A stretch of 37,742 nt of DNA from CAYRLW01 sp964425215. GTDB taxonomy: Bacteria > Spirochaetota > Spirochaetia > Treponematales > Breznakiellaceae. The position numbers and the translations under genes are program-made. The DNA lies in assembly GCA_964425215.1 (NCBI GenBank), contig CAYRLW010000037.1, forward strand, positions 1-37,742. The letters run 5' to 3'. A model generated the notes under the pieces. It searched no databases and was not told the origin of the DNA. It saw only the letters and a program-made list of their open reading frames with translations. This document shows, one piece after another, positions 16,417 to 22,796 of the stretch. Position 1 is the first letter of the stretch. The number at the start of each line of letters is the position of its first letter.

Positions 16417-16895
16417 GGTTCCAGGGAATGGGCGCTACAAACCGCCGCGCCCAGGGCGTCCGCCGCGTGGTCCGGCTTGGGAATGGTTTCAAGGCCTAAA
16501 ATGAGGCGAACCAACTCCTGCACCTGGGCCTTATCTGCGGCACCCCGGCCGACGACCGCCTGTTTTATAGCCATGGGGGTGAACTCCCGGACCGGCAGGC
16601 CCCGTTCTGCCAGGGCCATGCAGAGAACCCCCCGAGCTTCGGCCACCGGGAGGGCGCTGGTACTATTTTTAGCGAAGTAGAGGGTTTCCACGGAGGCTTC
16701 CGTGGGAACATACAGGTCCAACACCGTTTTAAATTCGGAATAAATACTAAAAAGACGCTCGGACCGGGGAAGATTTGAGGCGGTTTCTATACATCCGTGG
16801 GCGATATAGACTATCCGGTTACCCAAAAAATCCACCACACCCCATCCGGTAGAAGCCAGCCCCGGATCCACCCCAATGATACGTCGGTTCGTAAT
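16407..16895 (-). CDS. ruvC: Crossover junction endodeoxyribonuclease RuvC, probable ATT start
   Basis: 162 aa from the ATT at 16895. RuvC resolves Holliday junctions. The acidic catalytic residues are visible: D in IIGVDPGLASTGWG, E in ASVETLYFAKN, and the paired D region in PDHAADALGAAVC. RuvC proteins normally start five to eight residues before VDPG. The only canonical start in frame is an ATG at 16943, 47 bp inside yebC, with no ribosome site and 16 extra residues. An ATT at 16895 follows the yebC TAA by one base and has GAGG 9 nt upstream. I therefore prefer ATT, known as a start in infC; the longer form (178 aa, from 16943) is the alternative. Confidence 0.9.
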   Translation of the reverse strand: MTNRRIIGVDPGLASTGWGVVDFLGNRIVYIAHGCIETASNLPRSERLFSIYSEFKTVLDLYVPTEASVETLYFAKNSTSALPVAEARGVLCMALAERGLPVREFTPMAIKQAVVGRGAADKAQVQELVRLILGLETIPKPDHAADALGAAVCSAHSLEPCA

Positions 16896-16896
16896 G

Positions 16897-17637
16897 TTAT
16901 TCTTCCTCGAATCCCTCGGGAATCGCGATATTAGAGTAAACATTTTGAACGTCGTCGTTCTCTTCGAGCCTATCGATTAGTTTGACGACCTTGGAGGTTG
17001 CATCGGTGTCCAGGGAGACTTCCGCTTCGGGGATCATACTGATTTCCGCACTCAGGGGTTCAAATTGTTTCGCGTTAAGGGCGTTTAAAACCGTTTCAAA
17101 ATCCTCAGGAGTGGTGGTAACTTCAATTACCCCATCGCTTTCCGCTACGTCTTCCGCTCCCCCGTCAAGGGCCGCTTCCATAATTTGATCTTCCGTGTAT
17201 TTTTCGCTGTCAAAGGTTATGATACCCTTGCGTTTAAAGAGCCGGGATACGGCGCCGCTGGTAGCCAAGGATCCGCCGGAGCGGGTAAGAATATTCCGAA
17301 CGTCCGCCGCCGCTCTGTTCTTATTATCCGTTAAAACTTCAATAAGAACGGCGACTCCGCCGGGAGCGTAGGCTTCGTAGGTAAGTTCCTCGTAGTTCAC
17401 CCCCTCTAGCTCGCCGGTCCCCTTCTTGATTGCCCGATCAATGTTGTCCTTGGGCATATTGGCCGCCCGGGCTTTTAGAATAACCGTTCTCAGGCGGGGG
17501 TTCCCCTCCGGATCGCCGCCGCCCATCCGGGCCGCGATAGAAATTTCTTTAATCAGCTTGGTAAACATTTGGCCGCGTTTTGCGTCCGCGGCGCCCTTCT
17601 TGTGTTTTATGGTCGCCCATTTACTGTGACCGGACAT
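16897..17637 (-). CDS. yebC: YebC/PmpR-family protein (TACO1 family)
   Basis: 246 aa, full length. Characteristic start MSGHSKWATIKHKKGAADAK, then FTKLIKEISIAARMGG, the NMPKDNIDRAIKKGTGE motif and YEAYAPGGVAVLIEVLTDN. Members bind DNA or, in recent work, ease translation of proline stretches; older names call them transcriptional regulators. AAGGAG lies 7 nt before the ATG. It heads the yebC-ruvC-ruvA-ruvB-queA cluster, an arrangement with ruvC that is widespread in bacteria. Confidence 0.95.
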   Translation of the reverse strand: MSGHSKWATIKHKKGAADAKRGQMFTKLIKEISIAARMGGGDPEGNPRLRTVILKARAANMPKDNIDRAIKKGTGELEGVNYEELTYEAYAPGGVAVLIEVLTDNKNRAAADVRNILTRSGGSLATSGAVSRLFKRKGIITFDSEKYTEDQIMEAALDGGAEDVAESDGVIEVTTTPEDFETVLNALNAKQFEPLSAEISMIPEAEVSLDTDATSKVVKLIDRLEENDDVQNVYSNIAIPEGFEEE

Positions 17638-17683
17638 GATAACTCCTTAATATCCCGTAAATTCGTTGAAAATCGATCGTATA

Positions 17684-17713
17684 GTGATACCATAGGTGGA
17701 AAAACTATGTCAA
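17684..17713 (-). promoter_or_regulatory. Candidate promoter for the yebC-ruv-queA operon
   Basis: On the minus strand a perfect TTGACA (17708-17713), an 18-bp spacer and TATCAC (17684-17689). It gives a leader of about 40 bases with a normal Shine-Dalgarno. Confidence 0.45.
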
Positions 17714-17783
17714 CTGTTCGCTATAGTACGTTTTTTTAACCTATAATGGGGTAAAGTCGCGGCATTACCCACCAAAAACAAAC

Positions 17784-17821
17784 AGGGCATCCTTAAAAAT
17801 CTCCGCTTTTAAGGATGCCCT
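17784..17821 (-). terminator. 15-bp hairpin with T-rich tail
   Basis: AGGGCATCCTTAAAA (17784-17798) and its exact complement (17807-17821) form a perfect 15-bp stem with an eight-base loop. On the minus strand it is followed by GTTTGTTTTT. It lies downstream of the small zinc-finger gene and upstream of the yebC promoter, so it may act as a second terminator between these units. Confidence 0.65.
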
Positions 17822-17868
17822 ATCATACTTTCAACAATTTCTTTCTGAGGGGTGCGTCAAAATCTGTC

Positions 17869-17904
17869 AAAAAAAACCCGAGTAAAACGGTTTGGTCCGT
17901 TTTA
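17869..17904 (-). terminator. Terminator of the small zinc-finger gene
   Basis: On the minus strand TAAAACGG and CCGTTTTA (17883-17904) form a perfect 8-bp stem, six bases before a run of eight T (17876-17869). It begins about 20 bp after the stop codon of the gene at 17926-18159. Confidence 0.55.
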
Positions 17905-17925
17905 ACGGATAGGTTCGACAACCTT

Positions 17926-18159
17926 CTAGGCGGTACCAAACTTACCCTTTACCACGGCTTTTTCGATGGAATCCATCATCAACCGTTCGTACCACTCGTA
18001 ATTAAAGGGATGCTTGGCCCGGATAACGGGTTTAAGCACCAATTCTAGCTGATCTTTACAGCCCTCGCAGAGATCCCGGTTTTCGATATGAAAGTAATTT
18101 CTATCCTTAACAGGATTTTGGATGGCGCGTTTGCATACATCGCACACAAGGGTCTTCAT
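17926..18159 (-). CDS. Small protein with a four-cysteine zinc finger
   Basis: 77 aa. Two CxxC pairs, CDVC (6-9) and CEGC (31-34), are about 20 residues apart and should bind one zinc; the rest is a charged helix (LELVLKPVIRAK, WYERLMMDSIEKAVVKGK). It is not a family I can name. It has an excellent ribosome site (AAGGAG), its own promoter and two hairpins downstream, so it is a real, separately controlled gene. Possible roles are nucleic-acid binding or a protein-protein adaptor; neither is shown by the sequence. Confidence 0.8.
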   Translation of the reverse strand: MKTLVCDVCKRAIQNPVKDRNYFHIENRDLCEGCKDQLELVLKPVIRAKHPFNYEWYERLMMDSIEKAVVKGKFGTA

Positions 18160-18189
18160 GGCAAACTCCTTATTATCGAACTACCGTAA

Positions 18190-18218
18190 ATAATATCCTA
18201 TGGGACGCTTAATGTCGA
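18190..18218 (-). promoter_or_regulatory. Promoter of the small zinc-finger gene
   Basis: On the minus strand TCGACA (18213-18218), 17 bp, TATTAT (18190-18195): five of six matches in each box. The expected leader is about 24 bases and contains the AAGGAG site. Confidence 0.6.
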
Positions 18219-18305
18219 GTCTTTTGAGGATTTTTTAAAGAGGACGCGGATCATGAAATTTCCACCCGTCAAAATCGGAAGGAACCAAACCCATTGGATC
18301 GTCGG

Positions 18306-18334
18306 TTGACAAGGGGGAAAAGGGATGAAAAAAT
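18306..18334 (+). promoter_or_regulatory. Candidate promoter of the NeuB-family gene
   Basis: Perfect TTGACA (18306-18311), 17 bp, AAAAAT (18329-18334), six bases before the ATG at 18341. The -10 box is poor (four of six), but the layout repeats that seen at mutS and tmk. Confidence 0.4.
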
Positions 18335-18340
18335 GGGCCC

Positions 18341-19447
18341 ATGGATTTTGAAATCGCGGGAAAAAAGTACAGCCCCCAACGGAACGAAGGTGTCTTGGTG
18401 ATCGCCGAATTGGGTACGGGACACCAAGGGAGTCTAACCAAAGCCCGTGCTCTGGTGGACGCGGCGGGAGAAGCGGGAGCAACCTGCGTTAAGTTTCAGC
18501 TGGTCTACGCCGATGAAATTCTCCACCCCCTAACCGGCGAAGTTCCCCTTCTGGGGGGAAATATCCGTTTGTACGATCGGTTTAAACAGTTGGAAGTATC
18601 CCTTGATTTTTTTAAAGAAATTAAAAGCTACGTTGAAAAATTGGGGCTTCTTTTTCTCTGCACGCCCTTTGGGCTTCGAAGCGCCAGGGAATTGCGGAGC
18701 CTCGACGTCCGGGCCATGAAAATCGCCTCTCCAGAGTTAAACTTTACAGGCCTTTTAGAAACGGTGGCTTCTTACGCCCTGCCCACACTCTTATCCTCGG
18801 GGGTATCTAAGCTTGGGGATATCGAAGCGGCCCTGGAGATCCTGAATCCCCGGCAAACCTGCCTGCTCCACTGCGTCACCGCGTACCCCGCTCCGGAAAA
18901 GGATTACAATCTCCGGCTTCTGCCCTTGCTTTCCACGATTTTTGGCGTAAGCGTGGGGGTCAGCGACCATAGCAGGGACCCGATCCTGGTACCATCCCTG
19001 GCTGTAGCCCAGGGAGCCTGTGTGGTGGAAAAGCATTTTTGTCTTTCCCGCACCGATCCGGGCTTGGATGATCCTATCGCCCTCAACCCTGAGGATTTTA
19101 AGGTTATGGTTGAAGGAATCCGTCGATCGAGCGAAGGCTCCCCGGAAGAAACCCTGGTGTATCTTTCTAAAACCTACGGGGAATCCAAAATTGAATCGAT
19201 CCTGGGATCGGGACAGAAAAAATTAGCCCCATCGGAAAAGGAAAACTACGAAAGGACCAACCGGTCCATCCACGCGCTCCGGGATCTCGCGGAGGGGGAA
19301 ATATTACGGGAAGGGGATTTTGCGGTATACAGAACAGAAAAGGAACTTCGGCCCGGTTTAGCTCCCCTGTGGGAGAAAAAAATTGTAGGCCGACGGGTAA
19401 GAAATCCCATAGGCGCGGGAGAGGGAATACGATTCGATGATATTTAA
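18341..19447 (+). CDS. NeuB/SpsE-family sialic acid synthase-like protein with SAF domain
   Basis: 368 aa. An N-terminal NeuB TIM barrel (about 15-270) carries VIAELGTGHQGSL, ATCVKFQ, LFLCTPFGLRSARELRSL, LLHCVTAYPAP, VGVSDHS and VVEKHF; a C-terminal SAF/antifreeze-like domain (about 300-368) carries NRSIHALRDLAEGEIL and VGRRVRNPIGAGEGI. NeuB enzymes condense phosphoenolpyruvate with an amino sugar to give a nine-carbon nonulosonic acid. Several motif residues differ from typical NeuB (GTGHQG for GxNHxG; LDDPIA for the PDHxxS segment), so the substrate may differ. I recall a similar orphan SpsE annotation in T. pallidum (TP0562). No CMP-sugar synthetase, epimerase or glycosyltransferase lies nearby. 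No Shine-Dalgarno is seen. Confidence 0.85.
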   Translation: MDFEIAGKKYSPQRNEGVLVIAELGTGHQGSLTKARALVDAAGEAGATCVKFQLVYADEILHPLTGEVPLLGGNIRLYDRFKQLEVSLDFFKEIKSYVEKLGLLFLCTPFGLRSARELRSLDVRAMKIASPELNFTGLLETVASYALPTLLSSGVSKLGDIEAALEILNPRQTCLLHCVTAYPAPEKDYNLRLLPLLSTIFGVSVGVSDHSRDPILVPSLAVAQGACVVEKHFCLSRTDPGLDDPIALNPEDFKVMVEGIRRSSEGSPEETLVYLSKTYGESKIESILGSGQKKLAPSEKENYERTNRSIHALRDLAEGEILREGDFAVYRTEKELRPGLAPLWEKKIVGRRVRNPIGAGEGIRFDDI

Positions 19448-19529
19448 AGGCTGGGTTTTAGGCTGACGTTTCGTAGGCTTCGTAAAAGAGCCTTTTATCA
19501 AAATTTGATGGGTCTTTCAAAAGTCTGTT

Positions 19530-19568
19530 GGGGTTCTTTCAAACATATTTTATGTTCGAAAGAGCCCC
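19530..19568. repeat. 18-base imperfect palindrome after the NeuB-family gene
   Basis: Arms 19530-19547 and 19551-19568 match at 16 of 18 positions; both differences are transition type, so one strand can pair them as G-U. The core GGGGTTCTTTC / GAAAGAGCCCC belongs to the dispersed family, with a different loop. It may help end transcription of the gene upstream. Confidence 0.6.
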
Positions 19569-19588
19569 TTTGAATAAAAAAAAGATAT

Positions 19589-19630
19589 GAGGCTCTTTCA
19601 AAACTCAGGGAGGTTTGAAAGAGCAACCTT
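19589..19630. repeat. Dispersed palindrome, copy 2
   Basis: GCTCTTTCAAA (19592-19602) and TTTGAAAGAGC (19614-19624) form a perfect 11-bp stem, preceded by GAG. The loop contains ACTCAGGGAG, also found in the copy at 30094-30134. Confidence 0.7.
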
Positions 19631-19640
19631 AGATGTACAT

Positions 19641-19699
19641 GCAGTATTTTTACTATTCTATATTATGTAAATAATTATTTGTTATTGTAAAAATACTGC
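19641..19699. repeat. 13-bp inverted repeat flanking a 33-bp A/T-rich core
   Basis: GCAGTATTTTTAC (19641-19653) and GTAAAAATACTGC (19687-19699) are perfect inverted copies. The core is almost pure A/T. No target-site duplication is obvious. It differs in sequence from the neighbouring palindromes and may be a protein-binding site, a hairpin RNA or a remnant of a small mobile element. Confidence 0.6.
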
Positions 19700-19701
19700 A
19701 A

Positions 19702-19740
19702 GAGGTTTTTGCAAAAGTAACAGACTTTTGCAAAAACCTC
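19702..19740. repeat. Dispersed palindrome, copy 3 (perfect 17-bp stem)
   Basis: GAGGTTTTTGCAAAAGT (19702-19718) and its exact complement (19724-19740) surround the loop AACAG. The loop is identical to copy 1 at 7917-7953, whereas the arm differs at several positions, each change matched on the other arm. Confidence 0.75.
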
Positions 19741-19843
19741 ATATTTGCAAAGATTTCTTAAAAGGGATATAGTCTAAGCTATACAGTATGGGATTTTCTG
19801 TAGAATCTACGGGAGTCCCCAAATTGAAAAAGTGGAGTAACCT

Positions 19844-20653
19844 ATGACCAACGTTCCTACCGGCGCGGCCCAATATTTGGCCCGTTTCGCCGATCAACAA
19901 GTAGCGTGCAGTCAGTACGCCCTAACCAGGTTAGGGATCGACAGAAGTAGGTGTTTTTTAAAAATAGACGAATACATGATCCTCTGCGCGCCCTTCCAGT
20001 TTGGATTTAAACGTTCAATCTTTCTCGCTTCCCTTTCAAAGCAGGAATTAACGTTTTTCCAACGGTTCACCAACGGAATTATCGGTCTTTCCATGGAATT
20101 TGTATCCCCCAACCGTCAGGAGCCCTTAAAACTCTTTATCCGCTGTACCTTGGCAGCGGTGGGCCAAATGAAGGGCAGGGAAAACGTGGGGCTTTTGGTG
20201 GTGGACTTTAAAAACACCCCCGATGATTTTGTTATTATCCTGGGCAGTCATTTGGAACACGTAGACCGGCTTAAAACCCAGTTTGAGGATTATGGAAAAA
20301 CGAGTATCCGCGTTACCCCCGATACGGCGAAGCTGTTGGGGTACAACATGTACGCCACGATCACAGAAGTAAACGGACCGGGCCGAAGAATCCAGGTATT
20401 CTCGATCAACGCCCAATCCATCGAGCACCTGGAAGGGGCCAGCGCGGAACTGAGACCCCAGGGGACCGCTGTGGCGTATCAACTGTTTTTCCGCCGCTAC
20501 CGGGTTTCCGTCGCCGGAACCGTAGTCAGTTCAGAAAGGCTTCCCACGGGTATTATCAAAACCCAGTCCAAACTGGAATTCAGCCCCGAATTGGTTGAAA
20601 TCCTGGACGATTACTGGTTCCGTAACCGGGTTCAGAAAAATCAGCCGAATTGA
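19844..20653 (+). CDS. Spirochaete-type protein, possibly PilZ-related
   Basis: 269 aa, soluble, with no signal peptide or membrane segment. It has an N-terminal alpha/beta part (about 1-110, with the conserved-looking stretch FLKIDEYMILCAPFQFGFKRSIFLASLS), a middle domain, and a C-terminal segment (about 170-265) whose strands resemble a PilZ-like barrel. The canonical c-di-GMP motif (RxxxR with D/NxSxxG) is not visible, so cyclic-di-GMP binding should not be assumed. I have a weak memory of treponemal relatives being called PilZN3-domain proteins. GGAG lies 7 nt before the ATG. The last 13 bp overlap the end of convergent coaX. Confidence 0.6.
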   Translation: MTNVPTGAAQYLARFADQQVACSQYALTRLGIDRSRCFLKIDEYMILCAPFQFGFKRSIFLASLSKQELTFFQRFTNGIIGLSMEFVSPNRQEPLKLFIRCTLAAVGQMKGRENVGLLVVDFKNTPDDFVIILGSHLEHVDRLKTQFEDYGKTSIRVTPDTAKLLGYNMYATITEVNGPGRRIQVFSINAQSIEHLEGASAELRPQGTAVAYQLFFRRYRVSVAGTVVSSERLPTGIIKTQSKLEFSPELVEILDDYWFRNRVQKNQPN

Positions 20654-21402
20654 GCTATAAGCTTAAGGCCGTAGAGGGTTAAATCGGGTTCCACCAGGGA
20701 AAACACCGAGGTAAGGGGCGCGATGACCCCGCAAAGGCCCCCCGTAGCCACGACTTTAACCTCCGTCTTCATCTCCTCTTTTATTTTTTGAATCATATAT
20801 TCTACCAGGCCCGTATAGCCGTAAATTACCCCCGCTTGTATGGCGTGGACCGTGTTTTTCCCGAAGGGCTGGGGCGGCGCTGTCAACTGGACAAAGGGGA
20901 GCTGGGCCGTATCCCGGGAAAGGGCGTTCACTGCGGTCCCCAAGCCGGGGGCTATGGCCACGCCGTACATGGTTCCCTGAGCATCGATTACCGTAAAAGT
21001 GAGGGCGGTGCCAAAGTCAACCACCACACAGGCCCCCCGGCATTTATCCCAGGCGGCCATGGCGTCGGCCACCAGGTCAGCCCCTACTTCGTAGGGGTTT
21101 ACCACGCCAATGGGCAGGGAGGGGTAAATTTCCGGCCCCACAACCACCGGTTTATGGCCCGTAATCCGCTCTACCATGGCTATCATTGGATCGGAAAGGG
21201 AGGGAACCACCGAAGAAAGGCACACCTTTTCGATGCTTCGGGGGTTTATGGACCCGTCTTGGAACAGGGAACGGAAAACAACCGCGTATTCATCCTCGGT
21301 TTTTTTTGCCACCGTATGGATCCGCCAATTATGGGTCAGCGTATCATCCTCCCAAATTCCCGCTACTATATTGGTATTTCCCACGTCAATGGTTAAAAGC
21401 AT
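20641..21402 (-). CDS. coaX: Type III pantothenate kinase
   Basis: 253 aa. CoaX phosphorylates pantothenate in the first step of coenzyme A synthesis, belongs to the ASKHA fold and usually needs a monovalent cation. Motifs: MLLTIDVGNTNIVAGIW at the start (phosphate loop), the YEVGADLVADAMAAW segment with the catalytic aspartate, CVVVDFGTALTFTVID, and ATGGL near the end. I chose the ATG at 21402, preceded by GGGGAG; the frame reaches 21471 but that would add 23 residues before the universal start motif. It is divergent from hisS and overlaps the preceding plus-strand gene tail to tail. Confidence 0.95.
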   Translation of the reverse strand: MLLTIDVGNTNIVAGIWEDDTLTHNWRIHTVAKKTEDEYAVVFRSLFQDGSINPRSIEKVCLSSVVPSLSDPMIAMVERITGHKPVVVGPEIYPSLPIGVVNPYEVGADLVADAMAAWDKCRGACVVVDFGTALTFTVIDAQGTMYGVAIAPGLGTAVNALSRDTAQLPFVQLTAPPQPFGKNTVHAIQAGVIYGYTGLVEYMIQKIKEEMKTEVKVVATGGLCGVIAPLTSVFSLVEPDLTLYGLKLIAQFG

Positions 21403-21485
21403 TCTTCTCCCCTTATCTTGCCTACGGTCATCAATTATGGCATCATAGCCCGGAACGATACTTTTTTCCATACGGAGTTTTATCC

Positions 21486-22796
21486 ATGGCCCAATACATC
21501 GAACCGAGAGTTTTAAAGGGATTCCGCGATTTTCTGCCCCCCGCCGAAATAGAACGTCGCCGCTTAGTAGAGAAAATCGAGGCTTCCTTTCGGTCCTTCG
21601 GCTTTGTCCCCATCGATACCCCCGCCCTGGAGTATACGGAGATTTTGTTGGGTAAGGGAGGCGGGGAAACGGAAAAACAGGTGTACCGTTTTAAAGACCA
21701 CGGGGATAGGGACGTGGCCCTCCGCTTCGATTTGACCGTTCCCTTTGCCCGCTTTATGGCGGAGCACCGATCAGAACTGCCCCTCCCCTTTAAACGGTAC
21801 CATATCGCCAAGGTGTGGCGGGGAGAAAACACCCAACGGGGCCGATACCGGGAGTTCATGCAGTGCGATTTTGATATCGTGGGTAGCGAATCGGCGGGAG
21901 CGGACTTTGAAATCCTATTGATGATGCACGAAACCCTGCGGGCCATTGGGGGCGGAGACGTGACCATCCGGTTGAACCATCGGGGTGTGTTCAACCGTTT
22001 TTTACGGCGCCTGGATTTGGGAGAACACTCGGTGGGTATTTTAAGAACCGTCGATAAGCTTGGGAAAATCGGCCGGGACGAAACCTTGGGATTATTAAGC
22101 CAATTGGTGGGAAAGGACCGGGGTGAGGAAATATTGGATTTTATACAGCCCAAGGGGGACTTCTACGCTACCCTGGCGGCCATGACCGAAGCCGCGGGAG
22201 GACCGGGAGCGGATACGGAGAGGCTGGCCCAGTTGCGGAAAAGCATGGAAGACGTGGGGGTGGCGGCCTCCTATACATTGGATCCGTCCATAACCCGGGG
22301 CCTGGATTATTACACCGGGGTGGTGTACGAAACCTTTTTGAACGACCTACCGGCCATCGGTTCGGTTTGTTCGGGGGGCAGGTACGACGACTTGGCGGGG
22401 CTGTATTCCAAGGAACGGCTTCCCGGGGTGGGAGCATCCATCGGGTTAGATCGGCTTATAGCGGCGTTGGAGACCCTGGGCCGGTCTGCCTCCGCCGTCG
22501 CTTACGCCCCCGTGGCCATCGCCTGTCCGCGGGAAGACCAGAACGGGTACTATCAATCTTTAGCCCAGCAATTCCGCGCCCAGGCTATCCCCTGCGATGT
22601 TTTTACGGAGGCAAAAAAACTTTCCCAACAGTTTACCCTGGCGGAAAAGAAGGGGGCCCAATGGTTGGTAATCCCCCCCGAAGACCCGACCGTACAGGAA
22701 GTAACCCTGCGGGATCTGCGTAAGAGGGAAAACAGGACCTTTAGCGGTATCGCTGAAGCGGTACGCTTTATACAGGCAGGCTTAGGTTCCGTGTAG
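21486..22796 (+). CDS. hisS: Histidine-tRNA ligase
   Basis: 436 aa, a class II aminoacyl-tRNA synthetase that charges tRNA-His. Motif 1 region (LKGFRDFLPPAEIERRRLV), motif 2 (FKRYHIAKVWRGENTQRGRYREFMQ in part), the histidine-specific LDYYTGVVYETF, motif 3 (GASIGLDRLI), and a C-terminal anticodon-binding domain (about 335-436). The ATG at 21486 has GGAG eight bases upstream and matches the family start; the frame is open much further upstream across coaX, but that is a shadow. The last 15 bp overlap the end of the convergent mutY-like gene. Confidence 0.96.
   Translation: MAQYIEPRVLKGFRDFLPPAEIERRRLVEKIEASFRSFGFVPIDTPALEYTEILLGKGGGETEKQVYRFKDHGDRDVALRFDLTVPFARFMAEHRSELPLPFKRYHIAKVWRGENTQRGRYREFMQCDFDIVGSESAGADFEILLMMHETLRAIGGGDVTIRLNHRGVFNRFLRRLDLGEHSVGILRTVDKLGKIGRDETLGLLSQLVGKDRGEEILDFIQPKGDFYATLAAMTEAAGGPGADTERLAQLRKSMEDVGVAASYTLDPSITRGLDYYTGVVYETFLNDLPAIGSVCSGGRYDDLAGLYSKERLPGVGASIGLDRLIAALETLGRSASAVAYAPVAIACPREDQNGYYQSLAQQFRAQAIPCDVFTEAKKLSQQFTLAEKKGAQWLVIPPEDPTVQEVTLRDLRKRENRTFSGIAEAVRFIQAGLGSV

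Larger units (their letters stand above)
19448..19843. repeat. 396-bp non-coding spacer packed with inverted repeats
   Basis: No plausible gene. In order it holds: a half palindrome (about 19511-19529, TCTTTCAAAAGTCTGTT); an 18-base imperfect palindrome (19530-19547 with 19551-19568); a palindrome with an 11-bp core stem (19592-19602 with 19614-19624); a 13-bp inverted repeat around an A/T-rich loop (19641-19699); and a perfect 17-bp palindrome (19702-19740). Then a region that could hold the promoter of the next gene (for example TATACA at 19790-19795) leads to its ribosome site. Confidence 0.8.

Noticed and set aside
17714..17760. Plus-strand TATAAT at about 17742.
   Set aside because: No suitably spaced -35 box and no plus-strand gene follows; the downstream gene is on minus.
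19641..19699. Insertion sequence with 13-bp terminal repeats.
   Set aside because: Only 33 bp lie between the arms, with no transposase and no obvious target duplication; kept only as an inverted repeat.
19448..19843. CRISPR array in the repeat-rich spacer.
   Set aside because: The repeats are palindromes of differing sequence without regular spacing or unique spacers.
21186..21485. 100-residue N-terminal extension of HisRS.
   Set aside because: It runs antisense through coaX; the class II synthetase start and ribosome site are at 21486.
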